Assembly (NCBI RefSeq): GCF_003697915.1
Contig: NZ_RCVN01000010.1
Location: 1 to 64,000 of the forward strand
Source: Staphylococcus pseudoxylosus
GTDB taxonomy: Bacteria; Bacillota; Bacilli; Staphylococcales; Staphylococcaceae
Direction of reading: 5' to 3'
Length of the DNA: 64,000 nucleotides
Shown: positions 1 through 11,391 of the stretch, one piece after another
Layout: each line of letters opens with the position of its first letter
How positions within the stretch are numbered: position 1 is the first letter of the stretch
Translations under genes and position numbers: made by a program
Notes under the pieces: generated by a model
The model's input: the letters and a program-made list of their open reading frames with translations, nothing else
What the model was told of the DNA's origin: nothing
Databases searched by the model: none

Positions 1-1337
1 TATTGTTTGATATATTGTTCTCTTTCCCATTCAGAAACTTGAGTTCTGTAGTAATCCCATTCAATTGATTTAGAATTAATGAATTGGTGATAAATATGAT
101 TACCAAGTGCTTGTTTAATTGGTTCATTGTTCTTCATAGCTTTAATTGCTGTATATAAAGTTGAAGGTAAATCTTCAATGCCAACTGCTTCACGTTCTTC
201 ACGGTTCATCTCATAAATGTTTTGGTTAACTGGTTCTGGTACTTCTAATTTATTTTTAATACCATCTAAACCAGCTTGTAAGATTGCTGCTAATGCTAAG
301 TATGGATTTGCTGCTGGATCGACTGAACGTACTTCAACACGTGTTGATAATCCACGAGATGATGGTACGCGGATTAATGGAGAACGGTTTTTACCACTCC
401 ATGCAATATAACAAGGCGCTTCATAACCTGGAACTAAACGTTTATATGAGTTTACTAACGGATTACATACACCTGTAAATCCACGTGCATTTTTCAAGAT
501 ACCTGCAACAAAGTGGAACGCATCTTTAGTCATTTGCATATCACCATCTGGATCAAAGAATGCATTCTCTTTGCCTTTAAACAATGACATGTTAAAGTGC
601 ATACCGCTACCGTTCACGCCGAATAATGGTTTTGGCATAAATGTTGCGTGTAGGTTATGTTGACGAGCAATTGTTTTTACAACTAGTTTAAATGTTTGGA
701 TATTATCACATGCTGTAATCGCATCTGCGTATTTAAAGTCAATTTCATGTTGTCCTGGTGCAACCTCGTGGTGACTCGCTTCAATGTCAAAGCCCATATC
801 TTCTAACTCTAATACGATGTCACGACGACAATTTTCACCTAAATCTGTTGGTGCTAAATCGAAATAACCACCATCATCATTTAGTTCTAATGTTGGCTCA
901 CCTTTTTCATCTAATTTGAATAAGAAGAATTCAGGTTCAGGTCCTAAGTTTAATTCTGAGAATCCTAACTCTTTCATATCATTTAACACACGTTTTAAGT
1001 TTGCACGAGGGTCACCTTCAAATGGTGTACCGTCTGTTTTGTATACATCACAAATTAAACGAGCAACTTTACCTTGCCCAGCAGTCCATGGGAAAATAAC
1101 CCATGTATCTAAATCAGGGTATAGGTACATATCCGATTCTTCGATACGTACGAATCCTTCGATTGAAGAACCATCAAACATCATTTCGTTATCTAAAACT
1201 TTTTCTAATTGACTAACTGGTACTTCAACGTTTTTAATAACTCCTAAAATATCAGTAAATTGCAATCTTAGATATCTTACATTTTCTTCCTTAGCAAACT
1301 TATGAATATCTTCTTTGGTAAATGAACGTTTTGGCAT
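1..1337 (-). CDS. glnA: Glutamine synthetase type I (3' end cut by window edge)
   Basis: Makes glutamine from glutamate, ammonia and ATP in the cytoplasm. The reading frame starts at an ATG at 1337 with the N-terminus [11 protein letters not shown], as in staphylococcal GlnA. It stays open to the window edge: 445 full codons are present, and the partial codon at positions 2-1 (TA-) fits the terminal Tyr of the usual 446-aa protein, so only the last base and the stop are missing. Visible family landmarks are the NGSGMH segment and the [12 protein letters not shown] and [12 protein letters not shown] stretches near the ATP and glutamate sites. It lies 20 bp downstream of glnR in the classical glnRA operon, so it is probably repressed by GlnR when glutamine is plentiful. 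Confidence 0.97.
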   Translation of the reverse strand, partial: MPKRSFTKEDIHKFAKEENVRYLRLQFTDILGVIKNVEVPVSQLEKVLDNEMMFDGSSIEGFVRIEESDMYLYPDLDTWVIFPWTAGQGKVARLICDVYKTDGTPFEGDPRANLKRVLNDMKELGFSELNLGPEPEFFLFKLDEKGEPTLELNDDGGYFDLAPTDLGENCRRDIVLELEDMGFDIEASHHEVAPGQHEIDFKYADAITACDNIQTFKLVVKTIARQHNLHATFMPKPLFGVNGSGMHFNMSLFKGKENAFFDPDGDMQMTKDAFHFVAGILKNARGFTGVCNPLVNSYKRLVPGYEAPCYIAWSGKNRSPLIRVPSSRGLSTRVEVRSVDPAANPYLALAAILQAGLDGIKNKLEVPEPVNQNIYEMNREEREAVGIEDLPSTLYTAIKAMKNNEPIKQALGNHIYHQFINSKSIEWDYYRTQVSEWEREQYIKQ

Positions 1338-1357
1338 TGTAAATGTCCCCCATTATT

Positions 1358-1726
1358 TTATTTGATAAAGCGTGATAAATCTCCACGGTTTATCGGAATT
1401 GCTTCTCGCTGCGGTTTCTGAGTGGCTTCAACTATCATTTGTTTTCTTGTTTCTTGTTCATCATCAGTCAGGTGATCTTGATCATTTTTTATAATTTGTT
1501 TAATTCCTTTTATATTAAAACCTTTTTCAATTAAGCTTTTAATTTCTAAAAGTCGTTCCAAATCATTTAATGAAAATAGTCTTTTGTTCCCGTCTGATCT
1601 ATGTGGTTTAAGCAGTTCATGTGTTTCATAATAACGAATTTGTCTTGCAGTCAATTCGCTTAATTTTGTTACAACACTCATAGGGAAAACCGGCATACTT
1701 CGTCTTAATGTATCATTTGACTTCAA
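1358..1726 (-). CDS. glnR: MerR-family glutamine synthetase repressor GlnR
   Basis: Repressor of glnRA and other nitrogen genes; in Bacillus it is activated by feedback-inhibited glutamine synthetase. The N-terminal MerR winged helix includes [15 protein letters not shown], followed by a dimerisation helix and a C-terminal tail ending RGDLSRFIK that is typical of GlnR. I place the start at the TTG at 1726 (MKSNDTLRR) because the GAGGTG Shine-Dalgarno lies 7 nt before it. The longer GTG start at 1735 overlaps that Shine-Dalgarno. The resulting length of 122 aa equals the S. aureus protein as I recall it. It is followed immediately by glnA. Confidence 0.95.
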   Translation of the reverse strand: MKSNDTLRRSMPVFPMSVVTKLSELTARQIRYYETHELLKPHRSDGNKRLFSLNDLERLLEIKSLIEKGFNIKGIKQIIKNDQDHLTDDEQETRKQMIVEATQKPQREAIPINRGDLSRFIK

Positions 1727-1757
1727 TCCGATCACCTCTATTTTTGAACTTGTAATA

Positions 1758-1786
1758 AATTTAGCATAATAACTAAATTAATTCAA
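1758..1786 (-). promoter_or_regulatory. glnRA promoter
   Basis: Read on the minus strand, a -35 TTGAAT (1786-1781) is followed after 17 bp by -10 TAAATT (1763-1758). The -10 is preceded by TGC, an extended -10 feature. It lies about 32 bp upstream of the TTG start of glnR and directly downstream of the GlnR box. Sigma-A type by inspection only. Confidence 0.75.
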
Positions 1787-1791
1787 AGATA

Positions 1792-1808
1792 TGTTAGGTT
1801 TCCTTACA
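1792..1808. promoter_or_regulatory. GlnR/TnrA operator upstream of glnRA
   Basis: The 17-bp sequence TGTTAGGTTTCCTTACA matches the GlnR/TnrA consensus TGTNA-N7-TNACA at every fixed position. It lies 5 bp upstream of the glnRA -35 box, the same arrangement as the B. subtilis glnRA site. Repression by GlnR in nitrogen excess is inferred. A convincing second box overlapping the promoter was not seen. Confidence 0.9.
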
Positions 1809-1988
1809 TCACTTTGAATCCCTTGCTATAACTACTCTCAAAACACTTTCAATCCATTAATCAGCTAAGTTTTTAGAAAATTCCTTAAATTTTTTCAAAA
1901 AAATACCATACATTTTACCTATGATTCCTAAAATTAGTACTCAATATCAGTTCATCATAAAATAAAATATATGGTAAATAGTTATTAT

Positions 1989-3227
1989 TTATACAAGTTG
2001 TTGTGTTTTTAATTTTTGTGCCGCTCTAGTAACAGCTAATTTAACGTGTTCATATGTTAAACCACCCTGGACATACACTTCATACGGTGATCTTATCGGG
2101 CCATCTGCCGACAGTTCTATAGAAGACCCTTGCACAAAGGTGCCTGCCGCCATGATTACATCATCTTCATAACCAGGCATGTAAGCAGGTTCTGGACTGA
2201 AATGTGCATTTATTGGAGAAGCTTGTTGGATACTTTGGCAAAATAGAATCATTTGTTCTTTTGTATCAAATGACACAGTTTGTATCAAATCAGTTCTATC
2301 AACGTCATAGCGTGGTGCCGTACGCATGTCCATTTTCTCTAATAACAAACTAGTAAACAATGCACCTTTTAAACTTTGGCTTACTACATGTGGTGCAAGA
2401 AAGAATCCTTGATACATTTCCTGAAGTGAATTTAGCGAAGCGCCTGCTTCTTTACCTATACCTGGTGCTGTTAATCGATAACCACATCTTTCGACTAGCG
2501 ATTTTTCACCTGCAATATAACCACCAATTTTTGCCAAGCCACCACCTGGATTTTTAATCAATGATCCTGCAATTAAGTCTGCACCACATTCAATAGGCTC
2601 ACGTTTCTCAACAAATTCACCGTAGCAATTATCTACAAAAATGATTATATCCGGATATTGCGCTTTTATTTGTTGTATTGCCTGTTCGATTAAATCTAAT
2701 TTAATTGAAGGACGTTGATCGTAACCTTTCGATCTTTGGATAGCAATTACTTTTGTTTGTGGTTTAATTTGTTTAAACACAGCTTGAATATCGATGTCGC
2801 CCTCTTTTAAATCGACTTTATCATAACTCACACCATGTTCTCTCAAACTTTCTATCCCATTACCATTAATACCTATTACTTCTAGCAATGTATCATATGG
2901 GTTCCCTGTAATATATAAAAGTTCGTCTCCATATTTCAACACACTCTGCAAGGCAATTGTAATCGCGTGTGTACCAGAGATAATTTGAGGCCTTACAATG
3001 GCATCTTCTGCTTTAAAAGCATGTGCATAAATTGCTTCAAGGTGATCTCGACCTAAGTCATCATAACCGTAGCCTGTAGTACCTTGTAAGTCGTTTTCTG
3101 TTGCTTTGACTGCATGAAAAGCATTTAATACTTTTTCTTGGTTCTCATAGGCAACCTCTTCAATATATTTAAAATAAGGTGCTAATGTTTCTTCAGTTTC
3201 TGCAATCAGTTGTTTCATCTCTTCCAT
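1989..3227 (-). CDS. ynbB: Methionine gamma-lyase family PLP enzyme (aluminium-resistance protein family)
   Basis: A 412-aa fold-type I PLP-dependent protein of the YnbB/aluminium-resistance family. TTGYGYDDLGRDHLE near residue 50 is characteristic of the family. ISGTHAITIAL binds the cofactor phosphate region, FVDNCYGEF holds the ring-contacting Asp, and the GSLIKNPGGG segment carries the presumed Schiff-base Lys. The physiological substrate is not established; the methionine gamma-lyase label rests on homology. It starts 17 bp after the hflX stop, with GAAGGAAG as ribosome site. The glnRA-ynbB-hflX order is also found in Bacillus. Confidence 0.9.
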   Translation of the reverse strand: MEEMKQLIAETEETLAPYFKYIEEVAYENQEKVLNAFHAVKATENDLQGTTGYGYDDLGRDHLEAIYAHAFKAEDAIVRPQIISGTHAITIALQSVLKYGDELLYITGNPYDTLLEVIGINGNGIESLREHGVSYDKVDLKEGDIDIQAVFKQIKPQTKVIAIQRSKGYDQRPSIKLDLIEQAIQQIKAQYPDIIIFVDNCYGEFVEKREPIECGADLIAGSLIKNPGGGLAKIGGYIAGEKSLVERCGYRLTAPGIGKEAGASLNSLQEMYQGFFLAPHVVSQSLKGALFTSLLLEKMDMRTAPRYDVDRTDLIQTVSFDTKEQMILFCQSIQQASPINAHFSPEPAYMPGYEDDVIMAAGTFVQGSSIELSADGPIRSPYEVYVQGGLTYEHVKLAVTRAAQKLKTQQLV

Positions 3228-3243
3228 TAATCATTACTTCCTT

Positions 3244-4479
3244 CTACTCTTTTTTATAACCTTTCACTTCATAAGTCGCAGTTGTTTCATTAAAATTCAA
3301 TTCAGACACTAATGTATTTTGCTTTAAAAAATATAAACGATCGGCATCTGAACTCAGTACATGCTCCTCATAATAAGTTAATACTTTTTTCACTTCATTA
3401 TATAAAAGTGCTTTAACCTTTTCTACATCTTCTTGTTCTTTGCTTGAAACAAAAACATGTGGTTTATTTGTAGCTGGCAATGTTCCTTCATGTAAATCTT
3501 TTTTATTAAAGATAATCGCTTGAGGGATTTGTCCCATTTCTAAATCACCAATGATTTGATTCACTGTATCATATTGCGCTCGGTATTCTGGATGGCTACT
3601 GTCTACTACATGTAAAAGTAAGTCTGCATTTTTAGCTTCTTCTAACGTTGATTTAAAAGCAGCTATGAGCGTTGTTGGTAGTTTTTGTATAAAACCAACC
3701 GTATCAGAAATAATGAGATTAAACCCATCGTTAATTTGAATTTGTCTCGTTTTAGGGTCAAGCGTTGCAAACAACAAATTCTTTTCATATGTTGTTTCTT
3801 TAGCTAATGCGTTAAACCAAGATGATTTACCAGCATTAGTGTAGCCAACCAGCGCAACTTGAAATACATGATTTTGTTCACGTTTGTTACGATAACGTTC
3901 ACGATGCTCTACTACAGTTTCTAACTGATGCTTGATTTCATTCATTCTCGTTCTTATGTGTCTGCGATCCATTTCAAGCTTTGTTTCACCAGGACCTCTT
4001 GTACCGATTCCGCCACCTAAACGCGATAAACTTCTCCCGTGTCCTTGCAACCTAGGCATTAAGTAATCTAATTGAGCTAATTCTACTTGTAATTTCCCTT
4101 CTTTACTACGTGCTCTTAAAGCAAAAATTTCTAATATAAGCTGTGTTCTATCAATGATTTTAACATTTAAATTACCGTTAAGCGTCTTAGATTGCGCTGT
4201 GGTCAATTCATCGTTCGCAACAATAACGTCAATATCATGAAATTCAACATATGCTTTTATCTCATCTAATTTACCTTTACCAACATAATATTTGTTATCA
4301 ACGTTTATTCTATTTTGAGTAAATTGCTCTTGAACATCCAATTGACAGGTTCTGGAAAGAGATGCTAACTCTTCCATCGTAGATTCGAAATTAAAATCAT
4401 TGTCTGTTTGAGCATGTACTCCAACCATTATTGCTGTCTCTAATTTTTGTTCGGTTGTATGCGTTTGATATTGGGTCAT
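3244..4479 (-). CDS. hflX: Ribosome-associated GTPase HflX
   Basis: 411-aa TRAFAC GTPase that splits stalled or hibernating 70S ribosomes in related bacteria. An N-terminal HflX domain with the glycine-rich stretch LSRLGGGIGTRGPGETKLE is followed by the G domain: G1 GYTNAGKSS, G3 DTVGF and G4 NKKD. The start is taken at the ATG at 4479 (MTQYQTH) because GAGGTG lies 6 nt upstream. The in-frame GTG at 4488 is part of that Shine-Dalgarno. The gene diverges from the glutathione peroxidase gene. Confidence 0.95.
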   Translation of the reverse strand: MTQYQTHTTEQKLETAIMVGVHAQTDNDFNFESTMEELASLSRTCQLDVQEQFTQNRINVDNKYYVGKGKLDEIKAYVEFHDIDVIVANDELTTAQSKTLNGNLNVKIIDRTQLILEIFALRARSKEGKLQVELAQLDYLMPRLQGHGRSLSRLGGGIGTRGPGETKLEMDRRHIRTRMNEIKHQLETVVEHRERYRNKREQNHVFQVALVGYTNAGKSSWFNALAKETTYEKNLLFATLDPKTRQIQINDGFNLIISDTVGFIQKLPTTLIAAFKSTLEEAKNADLLLHVVDSSHPEYRAQYDTVNQIIGDLEMGQIPQAIIFNKKDLHEGTLPATNKPHVFVSSKEQEDVEKVKALLYNEVKKVLTYYEEHVLSSDADRLYFLKQNTLVSELNFNETTATYEVKGYKKE

Positions 4480-4583
4480 TACATGCACCTCTTTTCCAAG
4501 TTTTCTTAGTCATTCTATCATAGTGCCAATATAAAGACTATAAACTCAAATTGTGTTAAATTAATAATAAGAGGTGAATTAAA

Positions 4584-5057
4584 ATGACTATATATGACAT
4601 AGAAGTTCAACAGCCAAATGGAGAAACGTATCAATTAGACACATATAAAGATAAAGTTATGCTGATTGTGAATACTGCTAGTGAATGTGGATTCACACCC
4701 CAGTTTGAAGGTTTACAAGCATTGTATGAGAAATATAAAGATCAAGATTTCATCGTCTTAGGATTCCCATGTAACCAGTTTGGTGGCCAAGAACCTGGTA
4801 GCGGTGAAGAAGCAACACAAAATTGCAAAATTAATTACGGCGTTTCTTTTCCAATGCATGAAAAAATAGATGTTAAAGGGGAAAATCAACACCCACTTTA
4901 TAAATTTTTAACAGAAGCCCAAAATGGGTTATTCAACGAAAAAATTAAATGGAATTTCACAAAATTCTTAGTTGATAAACAAGGAAACGTCGTTCACCGC
5001 TTCTCCCCGCAGAAGAAACCAACTCAAATTGAATCTGAGATTGAAGCACTACTTTAA
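4584..5057 (+). CDS. gpxA: Glutathione peroxidase family thiol peroxidase
   Basis: 157-aa thioredoxin-fold peroxidase reducing hydrogen or organic peroxides. The catalytic Cys is in [11 protein letters not shown], a second Cys in [12 protein letters not shown], and the Gln and Trp/Asn of the catalytic tetrad are in NQFGGQ and KWNFTKF. It is a Cys form, not selenocysteine. Such bacterial enzymes usually use thioredoxin, and staphylococci lack glutathione, so the family name does not describe the reductant. AGAGGTG precedes the ATG. It is one of only three plus-strand genes here and appears monocistronic. Confidence 0.93.
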   Translation: MTIYDIEVQQPNGETYQLDTYKDKVMLIVNTASECGFTPQFEGLQALYEKYKDQDFIVLGFPCNQFGGQEPGSGEEATQNCKINYGVSFPMHEKIDVKGENQHPLYKFLTEAQNGLFNEKIKWNFTKFLVDKQGNVVHRFSPQKKPTQIESEIEALL

Positions 5058-5237
5058 TATAACTTGAAACAGTTAGAATAAGCCTATCAATAAATATTCG
5101 AATTATTTTTAAAAGCATAAGCTTATTTTCATACTATACAATTTGATAAATTACATTTTAAACCGCGGATTGATATAGATTTAGTAATCACTACTTATGA
5201 TAAAACACGAAAGATAGGGACTTAAATACTCTATCTC

Positions 5238-5280
5238 AAAAAGGACTAATCCAGTTATCAAAAATGGATTAGTCCTTTTT
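5238..5280 (+). terminator. Rho-independent terminator after gpxA
   Basis: Perfect 16-bp stem (5238-5253 with 5265-5280, core AAGGACTAATCCA) around an 11-nt loop, ending in a T run. Because the left arm begins with an A run, it could also act on the minus strand. Confidence 0.9.
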
Positions 5281-5449
5281 ACACACAAATCTCACTACTT
5301 TAAATTTGCATACTTGTTTAGCATATAAATTGAGCATATCTTATAATGCAGTTTATAATTAAAATCAAAAAACTTATTTTGACTAGCATAATATCAAGTA
5401 TAAGCGTAAGCGTAGGTCATAAGCCATATATTTTCAAAAAACGAAAAAA

Positions 5450-5488
5450 CGCCAGTTTCTATTGCATCTCAATAGTAACTGGCGTTCA
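5450..5488 (-). terminator. Terminator of the miaA-hfq transcript
   Basis: Hairpin with arms 5450-5466 and 5472-5488 (outer core AACGCCAGTT / AACTGGCGTT). On the minus strand it is followed by TTTTTT. The arms resemble those of the hairpin at 52513-52549, suggesting a dispersed terminator family. Confidence 0.88.
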
Positions 5489-5574
5489 TACTTAAGACAG
5501 AACTATTTATACCCTGTCTCTTCTACTTTATACATAAAGTATCATATTAAATGTAAATTTCTAAAACGTAGTAT

Positions 5575-5799
5575 TTATGCTTCCTCATCAGTGTTTGAAT
5601 CGTCAATCGTAAATGTACTGATCGCATGTTTGTAAATCAAATGCTGTTTACCTTGTGATAATAAGCATACTAAATACTTATCATAATCTTCGATAATACC
5701 TTTCATTTGAAAACCATTCACTAAAAACACAACTACCTTCGTCTGATCAGCCTTAAATTGCCCAAGGAATTTATCTTGGATGTTCTCTGTTGTATTCAT
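5575..5799 (-). CDS. hfq: RNA-binding Sm-like protein Hfq
   Basis: 74-aa Sm-fold protein that forms a hexameric ring and binds A/U-rich RNA. The Sm1 segment is in VVVFLVNGFQMKGIIEDYDKY. Sm2 contains YKHAIST, matching the family Y/F-K-H signature. GQFKADQ-type N-terminal residues form the first helix. The start ATG follows the miaA stop after one base, so the two are translationally close, as in most bacteria. Compared with S. aureus Hfq as I recall it, the acidic C-terminal tail is shorter. Confidence 0.96.
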   Translation of the reverse strand: MNTTENIQDKFLGQFKADQTKVVVFLVNGFQMKGIIEDYDKYLVCLLSQGKQHLIYKHAISTFTIDDSNTDEEA

Positions 5800-5800
5800 A

Positions 5801-6748
5801 TTATGTTCTCCTTTTCTGTATTTGGACTGAAACCTCTTCTAACATCAATGATAGTGACTTTCTCTCTCTATCTAACCACAACACGTCGAGCTTGTTTTTA
5901 AACCAAGTCATTTGTCGCTTAGCGTAATTTCTAGAATGTTGTTTTAATTTTTCAGTTGCTTCATCTAAACTTAATTCTTGTTTGATGACCGGTACAATTT
6001 CTTTGTATCCTATCGCTTGCATACTTTGACTCGTTTCATATCCATTATCAACGAGTTGTTGCACTTCACTAACTAATCCACGTTCCAACATTATATCTAC
6101 GCGTTTATTAATTCTTTGATATAATATGTCACGCGACATTTCTATCCCTAATAATAATGTATCATAATTTTCAGTAAATTGTTGTACTTTCTTGCGAGAA
6201 CTTAAAAGTTTTTTCGTTTTTAAATAATATTGTATCGCTCTTCTAACTCTTTTTCGATTATTTGGGTGTATATCTTGTGCAGACACCTCATCAAAAGTCG
6301 CTAAGTATTGATGCAACGCCTCATTTGATAATTGATCAAGCTCAGATAACTTTGCTTCAATTTCTAAACTTTTTTGTTCAGAAATAGTTTCATCTTCAAA
6401 GTCATAATTATAGATAAGCGATTGAATATATAGACCCGTACCGCCTGCAATTATAGGCACACGTCCTCTTGCTGTAATCTCTTTAATTAACCGTTGTGCT
6501 CTATTTTTAAATTCATATGCTGAAAAGTTTTCATCCGGTTCTAAAATATCAATCATATGATGAGGGATACCTGACATCTCGTCTTGCGTAATTTTAGCAG
6601 TTCCAATATCCATTTGTTTATAAACTTGCATTGAATCACCACTAATAATTTCACCGTCCACTTTCTTCGCTAATTCAATGCTAAATTCTGTTTTCCCCAC
6701 AGCTGTTGGTCCTACTAATACGATTAAAAATGGTTTGTCGCTTTGCAC
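5801..6748 (-). CDS. miaA: tRNA dimethylallyltransferase MiaA
   Basis: Transfers a dimethylallyl group to A37 of tRNAs reading UNN codons; MiaB, also in this window, methylthiolates the product. The P-loop is GPTAVGKTEFS near the N-terminus, followed by SGDSMQVYKQMDIGTAK and the IAGGTGLYIQSL motif. The QHSRNYAKRQMTWFKNK segment is near the C-terminus. I prefer the GTG at 6748 (MQSDKPFL, 315 aa) because the only purine-rich site, GAGAG, lies 9 nt before it. It directly abuts the alternative TTG at 6757. It is co-oriented with hfq. Confidence 0.94.
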   Translation of the reverse strand: MQSDKPFLIVLVGPTAVGKTEFSIELAKKVDGEIISGDSMQVYKQMDIGTAKITQDEMSGIPHHMIDILEPDENFSAYEFKNRAQRLIKEITARGRVPIIAGGTGLYIQSLIYNYDFEDETISEQKSLEIEAKLSELDQLSNEALHQYLATFDEVSAQDIHPNNRKRVRRAIQYYLKTKKLLSSRKKVQQFTENYDTLLLGIEMSRDILYQRINKRVDIMLERGLVSEVQQLVDNGYETSQSMQAIGYKEIVPVIKQELSLDEATEKLKQHSRNYAKRQMTWFKNKLDVLWLDRERKSLSLMLEEVSVQIQKRRT

Positions 6749-6767
6749 GTGTATCAACTCTCTTTTT

Positions 6768-7694
6768 CTATTTGTACTTTTTTAAAATTTGTTTTTCTAT
6801 CCACTCATACATATGTTGCCATGTTTCTGTATAACCTTGCTCAAATAATACTTCATGTCTCTTATTTTTATATAAGTGTACAGTGATATGCTTAACCCCT
6901 GCTTTTTTATATAAATTTCCTAATTTTCTTATCCCCTTGCCATATTCACTTAATGGATCTTCTTTGCCAGATATTAATAAAATCGGAAGATTTGGATTAA
7001 GCTTTTTCATATTTTTACTGCTACTTGTGAGTAACATATGTTTCATTGTTTCGTAAATCAATTGGTTAGATACCAAGAAACCAGTGTAAGGATCTTTGAT
7101 AAATTGTTCCACCTCTTTAGGATCGCTAGATAACCAATCACTTGTTGTTTGCTGATTGACTATATTTTTATTAAATGTTCTATACATCATACGATTCAAC
7201 CAATTTAAACGCCGTTTTTTTCCTGTAATTAGCGTAATTAATTTCAAAATGATTCTTAACAATGCAGCTTTATACTTAGGATATTGTGTAGTTCCTGATA
7301 AAATTACCCCTTGTGCAGCATCGGGATAGTTTTGAACAAAAATGCGTGCAATAATTGACCCCATAGAGTGTCCGATTACAATGTAAGGTATATTATAATA
7401 ATGTGCACACATTGTTTGTGCTATTTCATATGTATCATCAGCTACTTGTGACATATGATCAATATGTCCCCTTTCACTATTGTCAATTTCTTTACCATGA
7501 CCTCTATGATTATGACGTAATACATCATAGCCTTGTTGATTTAACGATTCAACTAGATGATCGTATCTATCCATATGCTCAGCCATGCCATGAAGTAAAT
7601 GCACGATACCAATCGTTTCATTTTTAGCCTTATCCAATTTAACTTCTAGCATTGTCCCGTCTGAAACTGTTATTTTAAATTCGTTTTTACTCAT
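6768..7694 (-). CDS. Alpha/beta hydrolase, monoacylglycerol lipase / lysophospholipase type
   Basis: 308-aa serine hydrolase with the order of a Hydrolase_4 (serine aminopeptidase S33-like) protein. HLLHGMAEH holds the oxyanion-hole region and HRGHG follows. GHSMGS is the nucleophile elbow. The acid Asp is probably in ISGKEDP and the base His in KNKRHEVLFE. No signal peptide is evident, so it is probably cytoplasmic. The start at 7694 (MSKNEFKI) follows GGGAGG by about 8 nt; the upstream ATG at 7742 has no ribosome site. It lies 19 bp upstream of miaA on the same strand and may be cotranscribed. Substrate unknown. Confidence 0.88.
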   Translation of the reverse strand: MSKNEFKITVSDGTMLEVKLDKAKNETIGIVHLLHGMAEHMDRYDHLVESLNQQGYDVLRHNHRGHGKEIDNSERGHIDHMSQVADDTYEIAQTMCAHYYNIPYIVIGHSMGSIIARIFVQNYPDAAQGVILSGTTQYPKYKAALLRIILKLITLITGKKRRLNWLNRMMYRTFNKNIVNQQTTSDWLSSDPKEVEQFIKDPYTGFLVSNQLIYETMKHMLLTSSSKNMKKLNPNLPILLISGKEDPLSEYGKGIRKLGNLYKKAGVKHITVHLYKNKRHEVLFEQGYTETWQHMYEWIEKQILKKYK

Positions 7695-7814
7695 GTGTTT
7701 AGCCTCCCATACCATACGATTATCATTATCTATATTATACAATATACCTTCAAAATATCATGTTATCAAATACTATGCTAAGCGTTTAGTGATAAGTGAC
7801 ATTTTCTATAGCAT

Positions 7815-7855
7815 AAAAAGCAGCTACCAACATAATAGAGTCAGTAGCTGCTTTT
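7815..7855. terminator. Bidirectional terminator between glpD and the hydrolase gene
   Basis: Arms AAAAGCAGCTAC (from 7816) and GTAGCTGCTTTT (7844-7855) enclose a loop of about 16 nt. It lies just downstream of glpD on the minus strand and ends in a T run either way. Confidence 0.85.
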
Positions 7856-7888
7856 CTTATAAACTTTGTAGCACAAAAGCTTAAATGA

Positions 7889-9562
7889 TTATTCTTTTTC
7901 TGCTGGTTGTTGGTTACCAGTTTGTGCTTCATCAATAGCAATTTGTAATTCTTTTGTATAAGCTTCTTTCTGAATATTAGTATAACCTAATAAGTCGCTC
8001 ATAACTTCAATCACTTGCTCTTTATAATTTAATACATCATCAATTTTGAAATAAAGTTTACCCGTACGACGAATAAAGAAGTCTGTTGGACGGTACACCA
8101 TTTCATTTTGTATTGAATAAATTAATTCCGTATAAATGTCTAATGGCAATCCAGTATCTTGATGTTGCGCTGTTTGTGCAATTTTAAACAATTCTTCAGC
8201 ATTAGAACCATATTTAGAAGCAAAGTGACGCGCTGTTGCTTCATCTATTTGATATGATTTAGCTTCTTCAACTTTTTGGTCGATGAATTGTTCAAAGTTT
8301 TTACTACCACCAACATCTCCACCAGAAATTGTTAAATGTTTTGTAGCACATTTAGCAAATTTCATACCATATTGTTCTTTCAAGCGTTTTGATAATAGAT
8401 CTACAATTTCTAAAGCCATGTGACGGTAACCAGTTAATTTACCACCAGCAATTGTTAATAGGCCTGATTTACCTTCCCAAACTTCATCTTTACGAGAAAT
8501 TTCAGATGGGTCTTTACCTTCTTCTAAAATTAATGGTCTAATTCCAGCCCATGATGATTCAATGTCTTCATCTTTAACGTCTACATCTGGGAACATGTAA
8601 TTAATTGCATCAATTAAGTAATCTCTGTCTTCTTGTGTAGCAAGTGGTGAAGCTTTGTCGTTATTGTAGAATGTATCTGTTGTACCTACATATGCTTTAC
8701 CTTCACGTGGTATAGCAAAAATCATACGGCCATCTTTTTCAGTATCGAAATAAACAGCTTGACCTAATGGGAATTTAGATTGATCAATAACAATGTGAAC
8801 ACCTTTAGTTAAGCGTAATTGTTTATTATTTCTTGCATAGTCACCACTGCGAACTTCGTCTACCCATGGACCACTTGCATTGATAACTTTTTTAGCTTTA
8901 ACTGGATAAGTTTCATTGTTAATTTGATCTTCTACTTGAATACCATTAACTTGTTCATTGGAATCATAAGTGAAATGAACAGATTTTGTATGGTTAATAA
9001 TCGTTGCGCCTTTTTCTTCTGCACGTTTCATAACTTCTATTGTTAAACGCGCGTCATCAGTACGATACTCAACGTAAGAACCGCCACCTTTAAGACCAGA
9101 TTTTTTAACAAGTGGTTCTTTTTCTAATGTTTCTTTAGCATTTAGCATTGTTTTGCGTTCTGCTTTTTTAACACCAGCTAATCTATCATACATTGTTAAA
9201 CCGATAGCAGTAGTGAATTTACCCATTGAACCGCCTTTGTGCATTGGCAAAAGCATACGCTCAGGTGTTGTTACGTGTGGTCCGTTTTCGTATACAATTG
9301 CACGTTCACGACCAGTTTCTGCTACCACTCCAACTTGAAGTTGTTTCAAGTAACGTAAGCCACCATGTACTAATTTAGTAGAACGTGAGCTTGTACCTTG
9401 TGCAAAGTCTTGCATTTCTACTAAAGCAACTTTCATACCTCTTTGACTAGCATCTAAAGCAATACCTGCTCCAGTAATACCGCCACCAATAATGACAACG
9501 TCAAAATCTTTATTTTTCAAATCTTTCTTGATCTGTTCTCTTTTTAATGTTGATAAACTCAT
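7889..9562 (-). CDS. glpD: Aerobic glycerol-3-phosphate dehydrogenase
   Basis: Membrane-associated flavoprotein oxidising glycerol 3-phosphate to dihydroxyacetone phosphate and passing electrons to menaquinone. The FAD-binding Rossmann motif [21 protein letters not shown] lies at about residues 21-41. [15 protein letters not shown] and the WAGIRPL segment follow, and a C-terminal DAO-type helical domain ends the protein. The ATG at 9562 follows AGGAGG by 10 nt, giving 557 aa, the usual length. It is third in the glpF-glpK-glpD order and has its own promoter and leader terminator, consistent with GlpP control. Confidence 0.97.
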   Translation of the reverse strand: MSLSTLKREQIKKDLKNKDFDVVIIGGGITGAGIALDASQRGMKVALVEMQDFAQGTSSRSTKLVHGGLRYLKQLQVGVVAETGRERAIVYENGPHVTTPERMLLPMHKGGSMGKFTTAIGLTMYDRLAGVKKAERKTMLNAKETLEKEPLVKKSGLKGGGSYVEYRTDDARLTIEVMKRAEEKGATIINHTKSVHFTYDSNEQVNGIQVEDQINNETYPVKAKKVINASGPWVDEVRSGDYARNNKQLRLTKGVHIVIDQSKFPLGQAVYFDTEKDGRMIFAIPREGKAYVGTTDTFYNNDKASPLATQEDRDYLIDAINYMFPDVDVKDEDIESSWAGIRPLILEEGKDPSEISRKDEVWEGKSGLLTIAGGKLTGYRHMALEIVDLLSKRLKEQYGMKFAKCATKHLTISGGDVGGSKNFEQFIDQKVEEAKSYQIDEATARHFASKYGSNAEELFKIAQTAQHQDTGLPLDIYTELIYSIQNEMVYRPTDFFIRRTGKLYFKIDDVLNYKEQVIEVMSDLLGYTNIQKEAYTKELQIAIDEAQTGNQQPAEKE

Positions 9563-9589
9563 AAAAACTAGGCCTCCTAAAATAATAAA

Positions 9590-9639
9590 AAAAGAGAGAC
9601 TCATCCCATACATATATAATTGTACGAACTGAATCTCTC
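9590..9639 (-). promoter_or_regulatory. glpD leader terminator (GlpP antitermination target)
   Basis: In the minus-strand RNA, GAGAGAUUCA pairs over 10 positions, with one G-U, to UGAGUCUCUC, followed by seven U. It sits 27 nt before the glpD start codon and 12 nt before its Shine-Dalgarno. Upstream, the RNA carries ACAGAGAUGAGA, closely shared with the glpF leader. This matches the known GlpP-dependent antitermination of glpD in Bacillus; GlpP is encoded at 13592-14125. Confidence 0.85.
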
Positions 9640-9671
9640 ATTTCTCATCTCTGTATTATTAACTTACCCAT

Positions 9672-9677
9672 ATTGTA
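9672..9677 (-). promoter_or_regulatory. glpD promoter (extended -10)
   Basis: The minus strand reads TGC-TACAAT, an extended -10, at 9677-9672. A weak -35 candidate TAGACT lies 18 bp upstream, close to the glpK stop codon. This would give a leader of about 100 nt containing the terminator hairpin. Confidence 0.55.
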
Positions 9678-9706
9678 GCATACATAACAACTTTTAGTCT
9701 ATTTTT

Positions 9707-11269
<1,563 letters not shown>

Positions 11270-11348
11270 TTACACGTCTAATTTACACATTGCCAAATAT
11301 CTTACTCTACAAACATGCTTTTGTTACTTATATTTATATATTATAAAG

Positions 11349-11376
11349 CCTGTTTATATTTTAACTTATAAACAGG
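11349..11376. other. Hairpin between glpF and glpK
   Basis: Perfect 9-bp inverted repeat CCTGTTTAT / ATAAACAGG with a 10-nt loop. On the minus strand it is followed only by CTTTATAAT, a poor T run. It may be a weak terminator or an mRNA processing or stability element that sets glpF above glpK expression. Confidence 0.5.
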
Positions 11377-11391
11377 ACTGTTGAAACGTAA

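Larger units (their letters stand above)
5058..5574. other. Intergenic region between gpxA and hfq (two terminators only)
   Basis: 517 bp with two convergent transcription stops, described separately at 5238-5280 and 5450-5488. No supportable reading frame or RNA gene was seen in the rest. A short direct repeat of AAGCGT occurs around 5402-5415. Confidence 0.6.
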